Of a stretch of 64,000 nucleotides of DNA, positions 26,758 to 35,450 are shown in pieces (the first letter of the stretch is position 1; each line of letters opens with the position of its first letter). The notes beneath the pieces were generated by a model that was not told where the DNA came from, did not search any database, and saw only the letters and a list, made by a program, of their open reading frames with translations. The stretch comes from Thiotrichales bacterium (GTDB lineage Bacteria; Pseudomonadota; Gammaproteobacteria; Beggiatoales; Beggiatoaceae), in NCBI GenBank assembly GCA_016744475.1, contig JADGEH010000010.1:1-64000 (forward strand). The letters run 5' to 3'. The position numbers and the translations under genes were made by a program.

Positions 26758-28140
26758 ATGCCGCATTTACTGATGTCCGCTGCCCATAAATCTTCGGGTA
26801 AAACCACCCTGAGCATTGGCCTGTGTGCCGCCTTGCACGAACAAGGACTCCGCGTTCAGCCGTTTAAAAAAGGCCCGGATTATATTGATCCGCTATGGCT
26901 AGGACAGGCTGCGGGGCGGCCTTGTTATAACTTAGACTTTTACACCATGAGCCATGACGAAATATTGCGTGATTTCGTTTGTCATAGCCGTGGTGCGGAT
27001 ATCAGCCTGATTGAAGCCAACAAAGGTTTGTACGATGGGTTGGATATTGAGGGCAGTAATAGTAATGCGGCTTTGGCGCATTTGCTGGGTGCGCCTGTGG
27101 TGTTGGTGCTGAGTACAGTAGGCATGACACGCGGTATTGCCCCGCTTATTTTGGGCTATCAAGCCTTTGATCCGGCTTTGAATATTGCGGGCGTGATTTT
27201 GAATCAAGTGGGCGGTGCTCGGCATGAAACTAAGCTGCGAGCCATTATTGAGCATTATACGGATGTCAAAGTATTGGGTGCCGTGCATAAGGATGCGCGG
27301 CTGGCGATTGATGAGCGTCATTTGGGTTTGATGCCGAGTAATGAGAATACGCAAGCCCAGGAAAAAATTGAAGATATTAGGCAGTTAGTGGCGGCTCAAG
27401 TGGATGTGCAGTCATTATTAGTGGTGGCTGAAGTCGCACCACCAGCCGTTATAAAATGCCCCGAAGTGATGCGACCGCGTGCTCATGTGCGCTTAGGCGT
27501 GTTACAAGATGCCGCTTTTGGCTTTTATTATCCGGGCGATTTAGAAGCGCTGACCGCCGCAGGTGCTGAGTTAATTCCGATTAACGCGCTCACTGATACG
27601 CATTTGCCCGCGCTAGATGGGTTGTTTATCGGTGGCGGTTTTCCTGAAACACAGGCTCCAGCGCTCAGCGATAACGTCAGTTTGCGGGGTGATATTCGCC
27701 AAGCCATTGAGCAGGATTTGCCCGTGTACGCAGAATGCGGCGGGCTGATGTATTTAGGACGGCATTTGCATTGGGGCGATCAGAGTTACCCAATGGTCGG
27801 TGCTTTGCCTTTGGATACGCGAATGCAGGATAAACCTCAAGGACGAGGTTATGTGCATTTGCAAGAAACAGGGCAGGGTTTATGGCCGTTATACAGTGAA
27901 GCAGGTGAGCCGCTGTCTTTTTATGCGCATGAGTTTCATTATTCAGCCATAGAGAATGTGCAATGGTGTGAAGAGATGCGTTTTGCTTATCGAGTGTTGC
28001 GGGGGCATGGCATTGATGGCGAGCATGATGGCTTGGTCTATCGCAACACTTTGGCTTCTTATGTACACTTGCGCGATGTCAATGCTAATCATTGGACGCA
28101 ACGCTTTGTTGCTTTTGTCCAACAAGCCAACAATCGATAA
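26758..28140 (+). CDS. dsrN: Cobyrinate a,c-diamide synthase-like glutamine amidotransferase, probable DsrN
   Basis: The start at 26758 (MPHLLMSAAHKSSGKTTLSI) gives 460 residues of the CobB/CbiA family. The N-terminal part has the ATP-binding SSGKTT loop. The C-terminal class I amidotransferase has its Cys in YAECGGLMYLG and its His in FYAHEFHYS. In sulfur oxidisers such as Allochromatium, a CobB-like protein, DsrN, is encoded in the dsr locus and is thought to amidate sirohaem of dissimilatory sulfite reductase. The next gene looks like dsrR, which favours dsrN over a cobalamin gene; no other cobalamin gene is near. Confidence 0.85.
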   Translation: MPHLLMSAAHKSSGKTTLSIGLCAALHEQGLRVQPFKKGPDYIDPLWLGQAAGRPCYNLDFYTMSHDEILRDFVCHSRGADISLIEANKGLYDGLDIEGSNSNAALAHLLGAPVVLVLSTVGMTRGIAPLILGYQAFDPALNIAGVILNQVGGARHETKLRAIIEHYTDVKVLGAVHKDARLAIDERHLGLMPSNENTQAQEKIEDIRQLVAAQVDVQSLLVVAEVAPPAVIKCPEVMRPRAHVRLGVLQDAAFGFYYPGDLEALTAAGAELIPINALTDTHLPALDGLFIGGGFPETQAPALSDNVSLRGDIRQAIEQDLPVYAECGGLMYLGRHLHWGDQSYPMVGALPLDTRMQDKPQGRGYVHLQETGQGLWPLYSEAGEPLSFYAHEFHYSAIENVQWCEEMRFAYRVLRGHGIDGEHDGLVYRNTLASYVHLRDVNANHWTQRFVAFVQQANNR

Positions 28141-28151
28141 AAGGAGTTTTT

Positions 28152-28463
28152 ATGTTCAAAATCACTCAGGCTGCCGCAAAACAAATTCGTCAATCGGCAA
28201 TTGACGGACAAGTAGAAGACATGCCACTGCGCATTGCGGCTAAAAAGAATGCTGATGGCAGCATTGAATACGGTATGGGGTTTGATAAGCAAGCTGAAGA
28301 AGATCAACTGATTGAGTCAGAAGGCGTGACTTTGATCATTGCTGCGGTGCATTTAGCTTTATTAGAAGGCACTATGATGGATTATGTTGAAATGGAACCG
28401 GGTCAATTTGCTTTCATTTTCTTAAACCCCAATGATGCCAATTACACCCCACCCACTGAATAA
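28152..28463 (+). CDS. dsrR: IscA-like protein lacking cysteines, probable DsrR
   Basis: The 103-residue protein belongs to the A-type (IscA/HesB) scaffold family: MFKITQAAAKQIRQSA at the start, then LRIAAKKNADGSIEYGMGFD. It has no cysteine at all, whereas true IscA proteins have three that bind the cluster. That loss is a known hallmark of DsrR from purple sulfur bacteria, where dsrR follows dsrN as here. DsrR is reported to act in control of dsr expression. AAGGAG lies 8 bp upstream of the start, and dsrN ends 11 bp before it. Confidence 0.88.
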   Translation: MFKITQAAAKQIRQSAIDGQVEDMPLRIAAKKNADGSIEYGMGFDKQAEEDQLIESEGVTLIIAAVHLALLEGTMMDYVEMEPGQFAFIFLNPNDANYTPPTE

Positions 28464-28477
28464 TAACGGATAGCCTC

Positions 28478-28939
28478 ATGAAGACCTTCAAGGATTTGAT
28501 TAATGATTGTTTACAGGATGTAAAAGAGCTGTTTCCTTGGGATTTAGCCGAAACCCTAGAACAAGGTGCAACCCCTTTATTATTAGATATTCGTGAGCCT
28601 TATGAATTTGAACGTTTTCATATCGCAGGTTCTATTAATATTCCGCGTGGGATTTTAGAATCAGCTTGTGAATATGGCTATGAAGATACCTGTCCTTTAT
28701 TAGCCGCAGGACGAGAAAAGAATATCATCGTGATTTGCCGTTCAGGTCAGCGTAGCGTGTTAGCGGCTTACACCCTGCAGTTAATGGGGTTTCAATCCGT
28801 CACTTCTTTAAAAACGGGTATTCGCGGCTGGAATGATTTTGATCAACCGATGCAGGATCATTTAGGCTGCATTGTGGATGTAGATGAAGTGGATACGTTT
28901 TTGAATTTACCGATTCCTAAAGAACTGTTAGGAGCTTAA
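28478..28939 (+). CDS. Cytoplasmic single-domain rhodanese-like sulfurtransferase
   Basis: It has 153 residues and no signal peptide. The rhodanese domain (about 30-125) holds LLLDIREPYEFERFHIAGS and an active-site loop CRSGQRS with the sulfur-accepting Cys. A short C-terminal extension ends LPIPKELLGA. It occupies the place of dsrS in the Allochromatium dsr order and lies 14 bp after dsrR. A role in sulfane sulfur delivery to the cytoplasmic oxidation pathway (TusA/DsrE type) is likely but not shown. Confidence 0.9.
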   Translation: MKTFKDLINDCLQDVKELFPWDLAETLEQGATPLLLDIREPYEFERFHIAGSINIPRGILESACEYGYEDTCPLLAAGREKNIIVICRSGQRSVLAAYTLQLMGFQSVTSLKTGIRGWNDFDQPMQDHLGCIVDVDEVDTFLNLPIPKELLGA

Positions 28940-28941
28940 AC

Positions 28942-29685
28942 GTGAACCCCAAGATGAGTGCATTGTATCGTTACCCTTTCAAAGGTATGAGTGCTGAACC
29001 CTTGCAAAGCATTAGGCTCACACCGGGTGAGACGATACCTTTAGATAGACGATTTGCTTTAGCTCATGGCACCACGGAATTTTCTCCGCAACATCCACAG
29101 CATTTGCCTAAAACCAAATTTCTAATGCTAATGAAGAATGAAGCGTTAGCGGCATTAAAAACCACTTATGATGATAACAGCGGTGTGTTTAGCGTTCATC
29201 ATCAAGGGGTTTTAAAAGCCAGTGGTGATTTAAATAGCCTTGAAGGACGATGCAATATTGAGGCTTTTTTGCAGGATTATCTGGGAGATGAAGTGCAAGG
29301 ACAGGCGAGAATTGTAGAAGCCCCTGGGCATAGTTTTTCTGATGTACCTAATAAGGTGTTGTCTTTTATTAATCTAGCCAGTGTGCGTGCTTTTGAACAA
29401 GTGTTGGGTACGACACTCGATCCACTACGATTTCGCGCTAATGTTTATATTGAAGGTGTACCTGCTTGGGCAGAATTTGAATGGCAACATTTGCACATTG
29501 GCGACGTTGTATTCAAAGCATTGAAACCCACGGCACGTTGTGCGGCGACCAATGTCAATCCTCAAACAGCACAACGTGATCAAACCCTGCCGCAGATGTT
29601 ATACAAAACCTATGGGCATAGAAACATGGGCATGTACATGAGTGTTGAACAAGGTGGAGAACTAGCCGTTGATATGTCTTTCTAG
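28942..29685 (+). CDS. MOSC domain protein
   Basis: The 247-residue protein has an N-terminal beta-barrel (MOSC_N-like: ALYRYPFKGMSAEP, LDRRFALAHG) and a MOSC domain with the conserved Cys in KPTARCAATNVNP. MOSC proteins bind molybdenum cofactor and are involved in sulfur transfer to it or in reduction of N-hydroxylated compounds. The start is GTG with AGGAG 7 bp upstream; ATG at 28954 is the alternative. It follows the rhodanese by 2 bp, so the two are coupled. Confidence 0.85.
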   Translation: MNPKMSALYRYPFKGMSAEPLQSIRLTPGETIPLDRRFALAHGTTEFSPQHPQHLPKTKFLMLMKNEALAALKTTYDDNSGVFSVHHQGVLKASGDLNSLEGRCNIEAFLQDYLGDEVQGQARIVEAPGHSFSDVPNKVLSFINLASVRAFEQVLGTTLDPLRFRANVYIEGVPAWAEFEWQHLHIGDVVFKALKPTARCAATNVNPQTAQRDQTLPQMLYKTYGHRNMGMYMSVEQGGELAVDMSF

Positions 29686-29688
29686 GCT

Positions 29689-30825
29689 TTATTCAAATTT
29701 CAACAAAATATAATCAATAGATTGTTGAATAACATCCCCTTTTTCTACTGTTTGTAAGGCCACCAAAGGACGTTCTGCTACCACATTGTTTTGCAATAAG
29801 AGCTTTAATACACCGTGCTGGCTGCCTGCTTCAATCGGTGCTGTGATGCGTGGCAGTAAGGCTAATTGCGGTTTTAATTGCTGATATTGACCACGCGGAA
29901 TTGTGATGTATAAAGGTTCTTTTAACCCTAACCCCACTTCTTGTGCAGCACCTTGCCAGACTCTCTGCATTTTCAGCGGTTTTTGTCCAGGATAGACTTT
30001 ATGAGTTTCATAAAAACGAAAACCATAATTCAGCATTTTCTGACTTTCTGCCGCCCGCGCTTTTTTACTGCTCGTCCCCATGACTACAGAAATTAAACGC
30101 ATTCCTTCGCGCTCAGCCGAGGCGATCAAGCAATACCCCGCTGCCTGTGTATAACCGGTTTTCATGCCATCCACACTGGGATCACGCAATAATAATAAGT
30201 TGCGGTTTTGTTGGGTTATCTTGTTGTAAGTAAAGTTTTTTTCTGAATACAGTTGGTAATATTCAGGAAATTCTCGAATCAATGCCGAAGCCATTTTTGC
30301 CATATCGCGGGCTGAAGTGATATGACCTTCCCCCGGCATTCCGGTGCTGTTCACATAAAAAGTATGTTTAAGCCCTAGGCGTTGAGCAAATTGATTCATC
30401 ATGCCCGCAAAAGATTCTTCACTACCCGCTAAATGTTCCGCCAGTGCCACGCTGGCATCATTGCCAGATTGCACAATCATGCCACGCAGCAAATCAATAA
30501 TTTGCACTTCACTATCCAGCTTGACATACATTTTTGAGCCGCCCATACGCCAAGCTCTTTCTGTCACGCGGACTTTATCTTCAAGCTTTAAACGCCCCGA
30601 TTTAAGTTCATTAAACACCACATAGGCCGTCATCAGTTTGGTGAGGCTGGCGGGTTCAACGGGTTGATCCGCGGCTTTTTCCATAATCACATGACCGCTA
30701 TGAAAGTCTTGCAAAATGTAGGAATTGGCTTCAATCGCAGGAATCGGCGGTGGACGTAAGGGGGGTGCGGCAAAGGTAGAGAGATGAAGACACATCAAGA
30801 ACAACATAAAACCGTGTTTAAGCAT
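29689..30825 (-). CDS. dacA: D-alanyl-D-alanine carboxypeptidase (PBP5/6 type)
   Basis: It removes the terminal D-Ala of peptidoglycan stem peptides. The 378-residue protein has a signal peptide (MLKHGFMLFLMCLHLSTFA). The serine peptidase motifs are complete: SLTKLM (SxxK, about residue 60), SGNDAS (SxN) and DGMKTGYTQAAG (KTG). A C-terminal beta-domain and an amphipathic end follow, as in PBP5. rlpA and mltB lie upstream on the same strand, the usual cell-wall gene order. symbol dacA rather than dacC is a convention. Confidence 0.95.
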   Translation of the reverse strand: MLKHGFMLFLMCLHLSTFAAPPLRPPPIPAIEANSYILQDFHSGHVIMEKAADQPVEPASLTKLMTAYVVFNELKSGRLKLEDKVRVTERAWRMGGSKMYVKLDSEVQIIDLLRGMIVQSGNDASVALAEHLAGSEESFAGMMNQFAQRLGLKHTFYVNSTGMPGEGHITSARDMAKMASALIREFPEYYQLYSEKNFTYNKITQQNRNLLLLRDPSVDGMKTGYTQAAGYCLIASAEREGMRLISVVMGTSSKKARAAESQKMLNYGFRFYETHKVYPGQKPLKMQRVWQGAAQEVGLGLKEPLYITIPRGQYQQLKPQLALLPRITAPIEAGSQHGVLKLLLQNNVVAERPLVALQTVEKGDVIQQSIDYILLKFE

Positions 30826-31023
30826 AATGATTAACCAAATTGAGAATATGAGGGCGCTTTGAATTTAAGAAGCAGTCTGCTCAATAGCCGTCGTAGCGAA
30901 GTGAAGCTGATTTGAGCCAGATGATTTCAAGATTTGAGGCCAGTCGTTCGTGTCACGAAAACCTTGGAATAAGAGAGTCTAGTTGGCTTGACTTCAGTCG
31001 ATGTCTATTGTCAGACACCGCGT

Positions 31024-31776
31024 CTAAGGGATGACAGGCACTAAAAAGGCACTGTTGACATCATATTGTGGTAACTGCATCAATAACTGGCGTGCTTGCT
31101 GGTGCGGTAAAGGGCCGAGTTGCACGCGGTATAGACCTTGCCCAGGTTGGATGCGTATAGAGTGGGGAAGTGTACCGAGTTGTTGTCCTAATTGCTGTGC
31201 ATTCTGTGCAGAACGAAAGGCTCCCGCTTGGATGTAGTACATAGCCTCAATCTTTGGATTTACAAGCGGCACGCGCAATGAAGTTTTGCTCGGCGGTGTT
31301 GTGGCTAAGGCTTGATACAGCATGGTGCTGGAGGTGCCGGGAGATAAGCCCAGTTGTTGAGCGGCTTGGCGAGACACACGCAATGCTGTGCCATCACTGA
31401 GACGATCATTAATGCGTACTACGACTTGCCGACGTTGTTGCAGGTCTTTGGCGCTGACATAAGTGCCCATCGGCCAATGTGAATGCGCCGCAGTCAGCGC
31501 ATAAACATCGTAAGTGTCGCCGCTGTGTGTGAGGCGACCGTGTTCGCTAAACTCGTACTGGGTGATGCGACCGCGTTGCTGATGAGTATCCACGGGCATG
31601 GTAGGAAAAGTCGGTGTCTGTATGCTAGGTACAGTAGTGTCAGGCAAAAGGGGGGCATCTGAGGCTATCGGCCTATCAATCGGGCTGTTTGCTGATTGAT
31701 GAGGAACGGGTTCTGTGCTGCAACTGAGCAATCCTATGAGCAATGTCCCTGCTGCCCATCTGTGTAGATATTTCAT
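31024..31776 (-). CDS. rlpA: RlpA-like septal ring lytic transglycosylase with SPOR domain
   Basis: It is a predicted outer-membrane lipoprotein of 250 residues (lipobox LLSCS near residue 19). The double-psi barrel domain (about 65-150) shows the family pattern around TYDVYALTAAHSHWPMGTYV and VVVRINDR. The C-terminal SPOR domain (YYIQAGAFRSAQNAQQLGQQ) binds denuded septal glycan. The central GxA(S)WYG-like opening of typical RlpA reads GRITQYEFSEHGRLTHSG, a variant form, so catalytic activity is uncertain. It is 1 bp from mltB. Confidence 0.85.
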   Translation of the reverse strand: MKYLHRWAAGTLLIGLLSCSTEPVPHQSANSPIDRPIASDAPLLPDTTVPSIQTPTFPTMPVDTHQQRGRITQYEFSEHGRLTHSGDTYDVYALTAAHSHWPMGTYVSAKDLQQRRQVVVRINDRLSDGTALRVSRQAAQQLGLSPGTSSTMLYQALATTPPSKTSLRVPLVNPKIEAMYYIQAGAFRSAQNAQQLGQQLGTLPHSIRIQPGQGLYRVQLGPLPHQQARQLLMQLPQYDVNSAFLVPVIP

Positions 31777-31777
31777 G

Positions 31778-32758
31778 TTAAGACCCTCCCTGCTGCATCA
31801 CGATGTGCAGATGCTTAATCGCTTCAGCCAGTTGAGTTACTGCCATCGCATAACGGCGGCTGTGGTTATAACGGGTAATCACATAAAAATTATCCAAAGC
31901 CAACCAATAAGCTGGGCCTAATTTAGTTTTTAACATGACGACACTGCCTAACGTATTGGCAGGCAAACGTCCAGCAAAACGTAAACCTTGTTGTTGAAGT
32001 TGTTGCACGCTGTATTGAGGTTTGAGTCCTAAAGCCACAAGCTCGTCGGCTTTATCGGCTTGCACTTGAGTGGCAATAATAATCTCTTGTCCGCGTTGCC
32101 AGCCAAATTGTTGTAGATAATGCGCCACACTGCCAATACTGTCGGCAATTTCCCACAATTTACGTTTGCCATCTCCATCAAAATCAACTGCATAACGCAA
32201 AAAACTGCTAGGCATAAATTGCCCTAAGCCCATTGCTCCCGCGTAAGAACCTTTAGGTTGAAGAGGGTTTAAGCCTTCTTGCCGGGTCATGAGCAGAAAG
32301 TTTTCTAATTCACTGCGAAAAAAATCAGCCCGTTTAGGGTAATGAAAGGCCAAGGTGTAGAGCGCATCCAGTACGCGAAAGCTTCCGGTATTTTTACCAT
32401 ATAAGGTTTCTACGCCGATAATGGCGGTGATGATCTCTGCGGGCACACCGTAAGTCTTTTGCGCTTTTTGCAGTAATGTTTGATGCTTTTGCAAAAACTT
32501 CGCGCCATTGCTGATTCTCGATGCCGTGAGAAAGATGTTTCGATACTCATACCAGGGCTTAGCTTCGCCGGGACGCTTCATCGCTTTAATAATGCTTTTT
32601 TTAAGCTTGGCTTGTCCTAGTAAAGTCTGCAAATGCTCCACAGAAAAACCATGCTGTTGATGCATGTTTTGAATAAATGCTGACTCAGAGACCTGTTTTG
32701 CATAGACGGGTTCGAGCAACGGAATCGTTAGTAATACAACAAAAAATAGTGCTTTCAT
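31778..32758 (-). CDS. mltB: Membrane-bound lytic murein transglycosylase B
   Basis: It cleaves glycan strands of peptidoglycan to 1,6-anhydro ends. The start at 32758 gives a signal peptide (MKALFFVVLLTIPLLEPVYA); the longer frame to 32809 spoils it. The catalytic Glu lies in ITAIIGVETLYGKNTGSFRV. Other family blocks are KGSYAGAMGLGQFMPSSF and DFDGDGKRKLW. The signal peptide lacks a lipobox Cys, so the protein may be soluble in the periplasm. rlpA follows at once. Confidence 0.94.
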   Translation of the reverse strand: MKALFFVVLLTIPLLEPVYAKQVSESAFIQNMHQQHGFSVEHLQTLLGQAKLKKSIIKAMKRPGEAKPWYEYRNIFLTASRISNGAKFLQKHQTLLQKAQKTYGVPAEIITAIIGVETLYGKNTGSFRVLDALYTLAFHYPKRADFFRSELENFLLMTRQEGLNPLQPKGSYAGAMGLGQFMPSSFLRYAVDFDGDGKRKLWEIADSIGSVAHYLQQFGWQRGQEIIIATQVQADKADELVALGLKPQYSVQQLQQQGLRFAGRLPANTLGSVVMLKTKLGPAYWLALDNFYVITRYNHSRRYAMAVTQLAEAIKHLHIVMQQGGS

Positions 32759-32877
32759 GAAAGTCTCGGTGCTTGAAAAGCGGTTGTGATGGGTCGGTAG
32801 CCACAGCATTTTGTCCTCTCTTCAACATCTAGTGCTTAACTTTTAGGATGAATGTTCAGCACGGAGATATGACAAAG

Positions 32878-33567
32878 CTAGGTTTTACAACGTTGATAAG
32901 CTAAATCCCAAACAGGGTGCCCTAAGCGTTGTCCACGCCGTTCAAACTTAGTCAGCGGGCGTTCTGGATGGCGTGGAGCAAATTCTCCCGTGCCACTTAA
33001 ATTCACAAAATGCTCGCTATGATCTAAAACATTCAGCATTTGCATCGCGTAATGTTGCCAATCAGTCGCTAAATATAAATAAGCGTCAGGTTTTAGCACT
33101 TGTGCCAATAATTTGACAAATTCAGGCTGAATTAAGCGGCGTTTGTGATGGCGTTTTTTCGGCCAGGGATCAGGGAAATAAATATAGACAACATCTAGGC
33201 TGTGTACGGGGAGTTGTTCACTTAAGACTCGAATAGCATCGTCGCAACACACGCGCACATTGCGAATCTCACATTTTTCTAGTTGTGAGAGCACACGCCC
33301 CACACCCGCTTTGTGGACTTCTATGCCTAAATAATCATGTTCGGGATGGGTTTGAGCCATTGTCCAAAGGGTTTCCCCCATACCGAAACCAATGTCCAGA
33401 TGGCGTTGTGTCTGTTGTATACCCTCACGCGGAAAAGCGCTGTTCCAATCGATAGCTTGGTTTTCAGCTAGGACATAAGCATCCCACAGTTGTTCTAGGG
33501 CTTGTCGTTGGGATTGGGTAATGCGCCCGGAGCGACGCACAAAACTGTGAATAGCGTTTAAGTTCAT
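32878..33567 (-). CDS. trmB: tRNA (guanine-N7-)-methyltransferase
   Basis: TrmB methylates G46 of tRNA using S-adenosylmethionine. The 229-residue protein has the SAM-binding motif [12 protein letters not shown] and the hallmark [18 protein letters not shown]. Earlier, [18 protein letters not shown] matches the family N terminus. Its start overlaps the end of radC by 4 bp, so the two are likely translated together. Confidence 0.96.
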   Translation of the reverse strand: MNLNAIHSFVRRSGRITQSQRQALEQLWDAYVLAENQAIDWNSAFPREGIQQTQRHLDIGFGMGETLWTMAQTHPEHDYLGIEVHKAGVGRVLSQLEKCEIRNVRVCCDDAIRVLSEQLPVHSLDVVYIYFPDPWPKKRHHKRRLIQPEFVKLLAQVLKPDAYLYLATDWQHYAMQMLNVLDHSEHFVNLSGTGEFAPRHPERPLTKFERRGQRLGHPVWDLAYQRCKT

Positions 33568-34235
33568 AATAATCCTCGCTCAGAAAACGAGGTGGCGGCA
33601 TCGCCGATGATGAAGTGATCCAATACTTGTACTTCGACCAAAGCGAGCGCTTTTTGTAAGCGTTGAGTGATACCAATATCAGCTTGGCTGGGTTCAGCAA
33701 TGCCGGATGGATGATTGTGGGCAAAAATAACCGCCGCCGCATTATGCTGCAAAGCACGTTTGACCACTTCGCGTGGATAAACGCTGGCTGAATCTATACT
33801 GCCATAAAATAATTCATCAAAACTCAGCACATGATGATGGCGATCTAAAAATAAGCAGGCGAACACTTCTTGAGTATGGTGGCGTAACTGCTGGCTCAGG
33901 TATTGGCGGGTGATGTCTATATCACACAAAGGTTCTCCCCTTTGCAGATGTTCAGATAAATAACGTCGGCTCAGTTCTAAGGTGGCTTGCAATTGTGTGT
34001 ATTTAGCCTCGCCTAAACCTTTGGCTTGACAGAATTCTGCTTGCGAAGCGCTGAGTAAACCCCGTAAATCATGAAAATAGTCGAGTAATTCTCTGGCTAA
34101 ATCTAATGCGGTTTTACCTTTAACCCCGGTGCGAAGAAAAATGGCTAATAGTTCTGCATCAGACAAAGCGTGTGCGCCTTGTTGTAATAAGCGCTCACGA
34201 GGACGTTCGTCTTCCGGCCAGTCAGTAATGGGCAT
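33564..34235 (-). CDS. radC: RadC family JAB domain protein
   Basis: The 223-residue protein has an N-terminal helix-hairpin-helix part ([22 protein letters not shown]) and a JAB/MPN metal-binding domain with HNHPSG and the following Asp (SQADI). The RadC role is unclear; links to repair were questioned. The opening [17 protein letters not shown] fits the family start. trmB overlaps its end. Confidence 0.95.
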   Translation of the reverse strand: MPITDWPEDERPRERLLQQGAHALSDAELLAIFLRTGVKGKTALDLARELLDYFHDLRGLLSASQAEFCQAKGLGEAKYTQLQATLELSRRYLSEHLQRGEPLCDIDITRQYLSQQLRHHTQEVFACLFLDRHHHVLSFDELFYGSIDSASVYPREVVKRALQHNAAAVIFAHNHPSGIAEPSQADIGITQRLQKALALVEVQVLDHFIIGDAATSFSERGLL

Positions 34236-34305
34236 GGTGTTATTACGCTATCAATGCTGCAACAAACTTGTTGCAAGCGGTATTTATCACTGCAATACGT
34301 CTCAT

Positions 34306-34329
34306 AAAAAAGGGAAGCAAGAGCTTCCC
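34306..34329 (-). terminator. Intrinsic terminator after the DUF697 gene
   Basis: GGGAAGC/GCTTCCC is a 7-bp stem with a four-base loop, followed on the minus strand by six U residues. Confidence 0.88.
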
Positions 34330-34356
34330 TCTACAAGCAGACTGATATTAGGTTAA

Positions 34357-34887
34357 TTAATCCACTTTCTGGTTCATTTCTTTAGCAATGTTTTTGCCTT
34401 CTTTCATTTGCTCGTCAAAGTAAGCGCGCACTTGTTCAGGATCAAACGTCAAGAAAGTACCGCCTGATTCAAAGTGCTGCACGAATACTTTGCCCACAGC
34501 ATAGGTGGAAGCACCACTGAAAACAGGTAAAGTCGCATAGGCCAGACCTTGACCAATGAAGGGGATAAATTTTGCGAGGCTGGCAGAAGCAGGGCCTGCA
34601 AAATGTAACGGTAAAGAACTACCTAATAAACTAGAAACGGCTGATTTTGCCAGGTCTTTTGAGAAAGGAACGTCATACAGTTTGCTTAAGCTGTGTAACA
34701 TTTTTAATTGAACGGCTGTCATACCGGCTAAATCAACTAAAGGTAAGGGAATAGCACCCATAGCCACGTTGCCCAAAGAATAATTACGGATCACTTTACC
34801 CGCTTGGGTTAAACGGTCTTCTTCTGGGGTAGCGCTGTCTGCGGTGGTATCTTCAACGACAGCTTCTGTTTCTGCTGCTTCGGTCAT
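34357..34887 (-). CDS. DUF697 family membrane-associated protein
   Basis: The 176-residue protein shows the DUF697 pattern, a domain often attached to or encoded near GTPases of the YcjX/YcjF or Era-like types: IRNYSLGNVAMGAIPLPLVD, then LHSLSKLYDVPFSKDLAKS and a hydrophobic IGQGLAYATLPVFSGASTYA. An acidic N-terminal tail of about 30 residues precedes it. AGGAG lies upstream of the ATG. No GTPase gene is adjacent. Function unknown. Confidence 0.78.
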   Translation of the reverse strand: MTEAAETEAVVEDTTADSATPEEDRLTQAGKVIRNYSLGNVAMGAIPLPLVDLAGMTAVQLKMLHSLSKLYDVPFSKDLAKSAVSSLLGSSLPLHFAGPASASLAKFIPFIGQGLAYATLPVFSGASTYAVGKVFVQHFESGGTFLTFDPEQVRAYFDEQMKEGKNIAKEMNQKVD

Positions 34888-34967
34888 GGTGTATCTCCTA
34901 AAAGGTAATGGGGGGGGATCAAGTCAAACAGGTGGATTACAGCGATCCGTATCAACAAGGTATTATT

Positions 34968-35156
34968 TTAATCGTCATCATCTTCTTTTTTAGGTATGCG
35001 CGGATCGGAGGCGATCACTAACACCATGCCGATTAACGGTGTGAAAATGATACAGGCTAAAAAATAGCCCCAAAATGTGAGTTTCCGATGACGACCAATA
35101 AGGGCTATCACAAGGCATAACAGTAAGTATAGTGAAATATGCACAATAAAATGCAT
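34968..35156 (-). CDS. Small two-helix membrane protein
   Basis: Function unknown. It has 62 residues: two hydrophobic helices (about 5-21 and 27-49) joined by RHRKLTFW, and an acidic tail ending KKEDDDD. The layout resembles small PLDc_N-like or transporter-helper peptides. GGAGA lies 7 bp upstream and directly abuts a family 2 repeat, so the ribosome site is formed at the insertion boundary. Confidence 0.6.
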   Translation of the reverse strand: MHFIVHISLYLLLCLVIALIGRHRKLTFWGYFLACIIFTPLIGMVLVIASDPRIPKKEDDDD

Positions 35157-35169
35157 GTTAAATCTCCTA

Positions 35170-35328
35170 GGCTCTGTTGACGTTTGGGGCTGATTGGATT
35201 TTTAGCTATATTTTTGAGCTGACAAGACGTTTTTTTCGTAGCAATGCACTCCATTGGTAGAAAAAAACAACGCCGTCAGCACAGAAATGGGGCAAAAAGC
35301 CGCCAGTCTCCAAATGTCAACAGAGCCT
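35170..35328 (-). repeat. Family 2 element (159 bp)
   Basis: Ends GGCTCTGTTGAC and GTCAACAGAGCC are inverted repeats with TA on both flanks. It lies 13 bp upstream of the small membrane protein start. Confidence 0.9.
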
Positions 35329-35390
35329 AAGCCTCTCTTAACCAATGATCACATAAAAATGGTGCTGGATTATAACAAGCCACCCATTAA

Positions 35391-35426
35391 AAAAGCCACT
35401 TCTTAAATTTTAAGAAGTGGCTTGAT
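35391..35426 (-). terminator. Intrinsic terminator after the CHASE histidine kinase gene
   Basis: AAGCCACTTCTTAAA/TTTAAGAAGTGGCTT forms a long perfect stem; the minus strand continues with a U run. It lies 25 bp after the stop codon. Confidence 0.9.
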
Positions 35427-35450
35427 AAAACGCTATATAAAGCGATCAGA

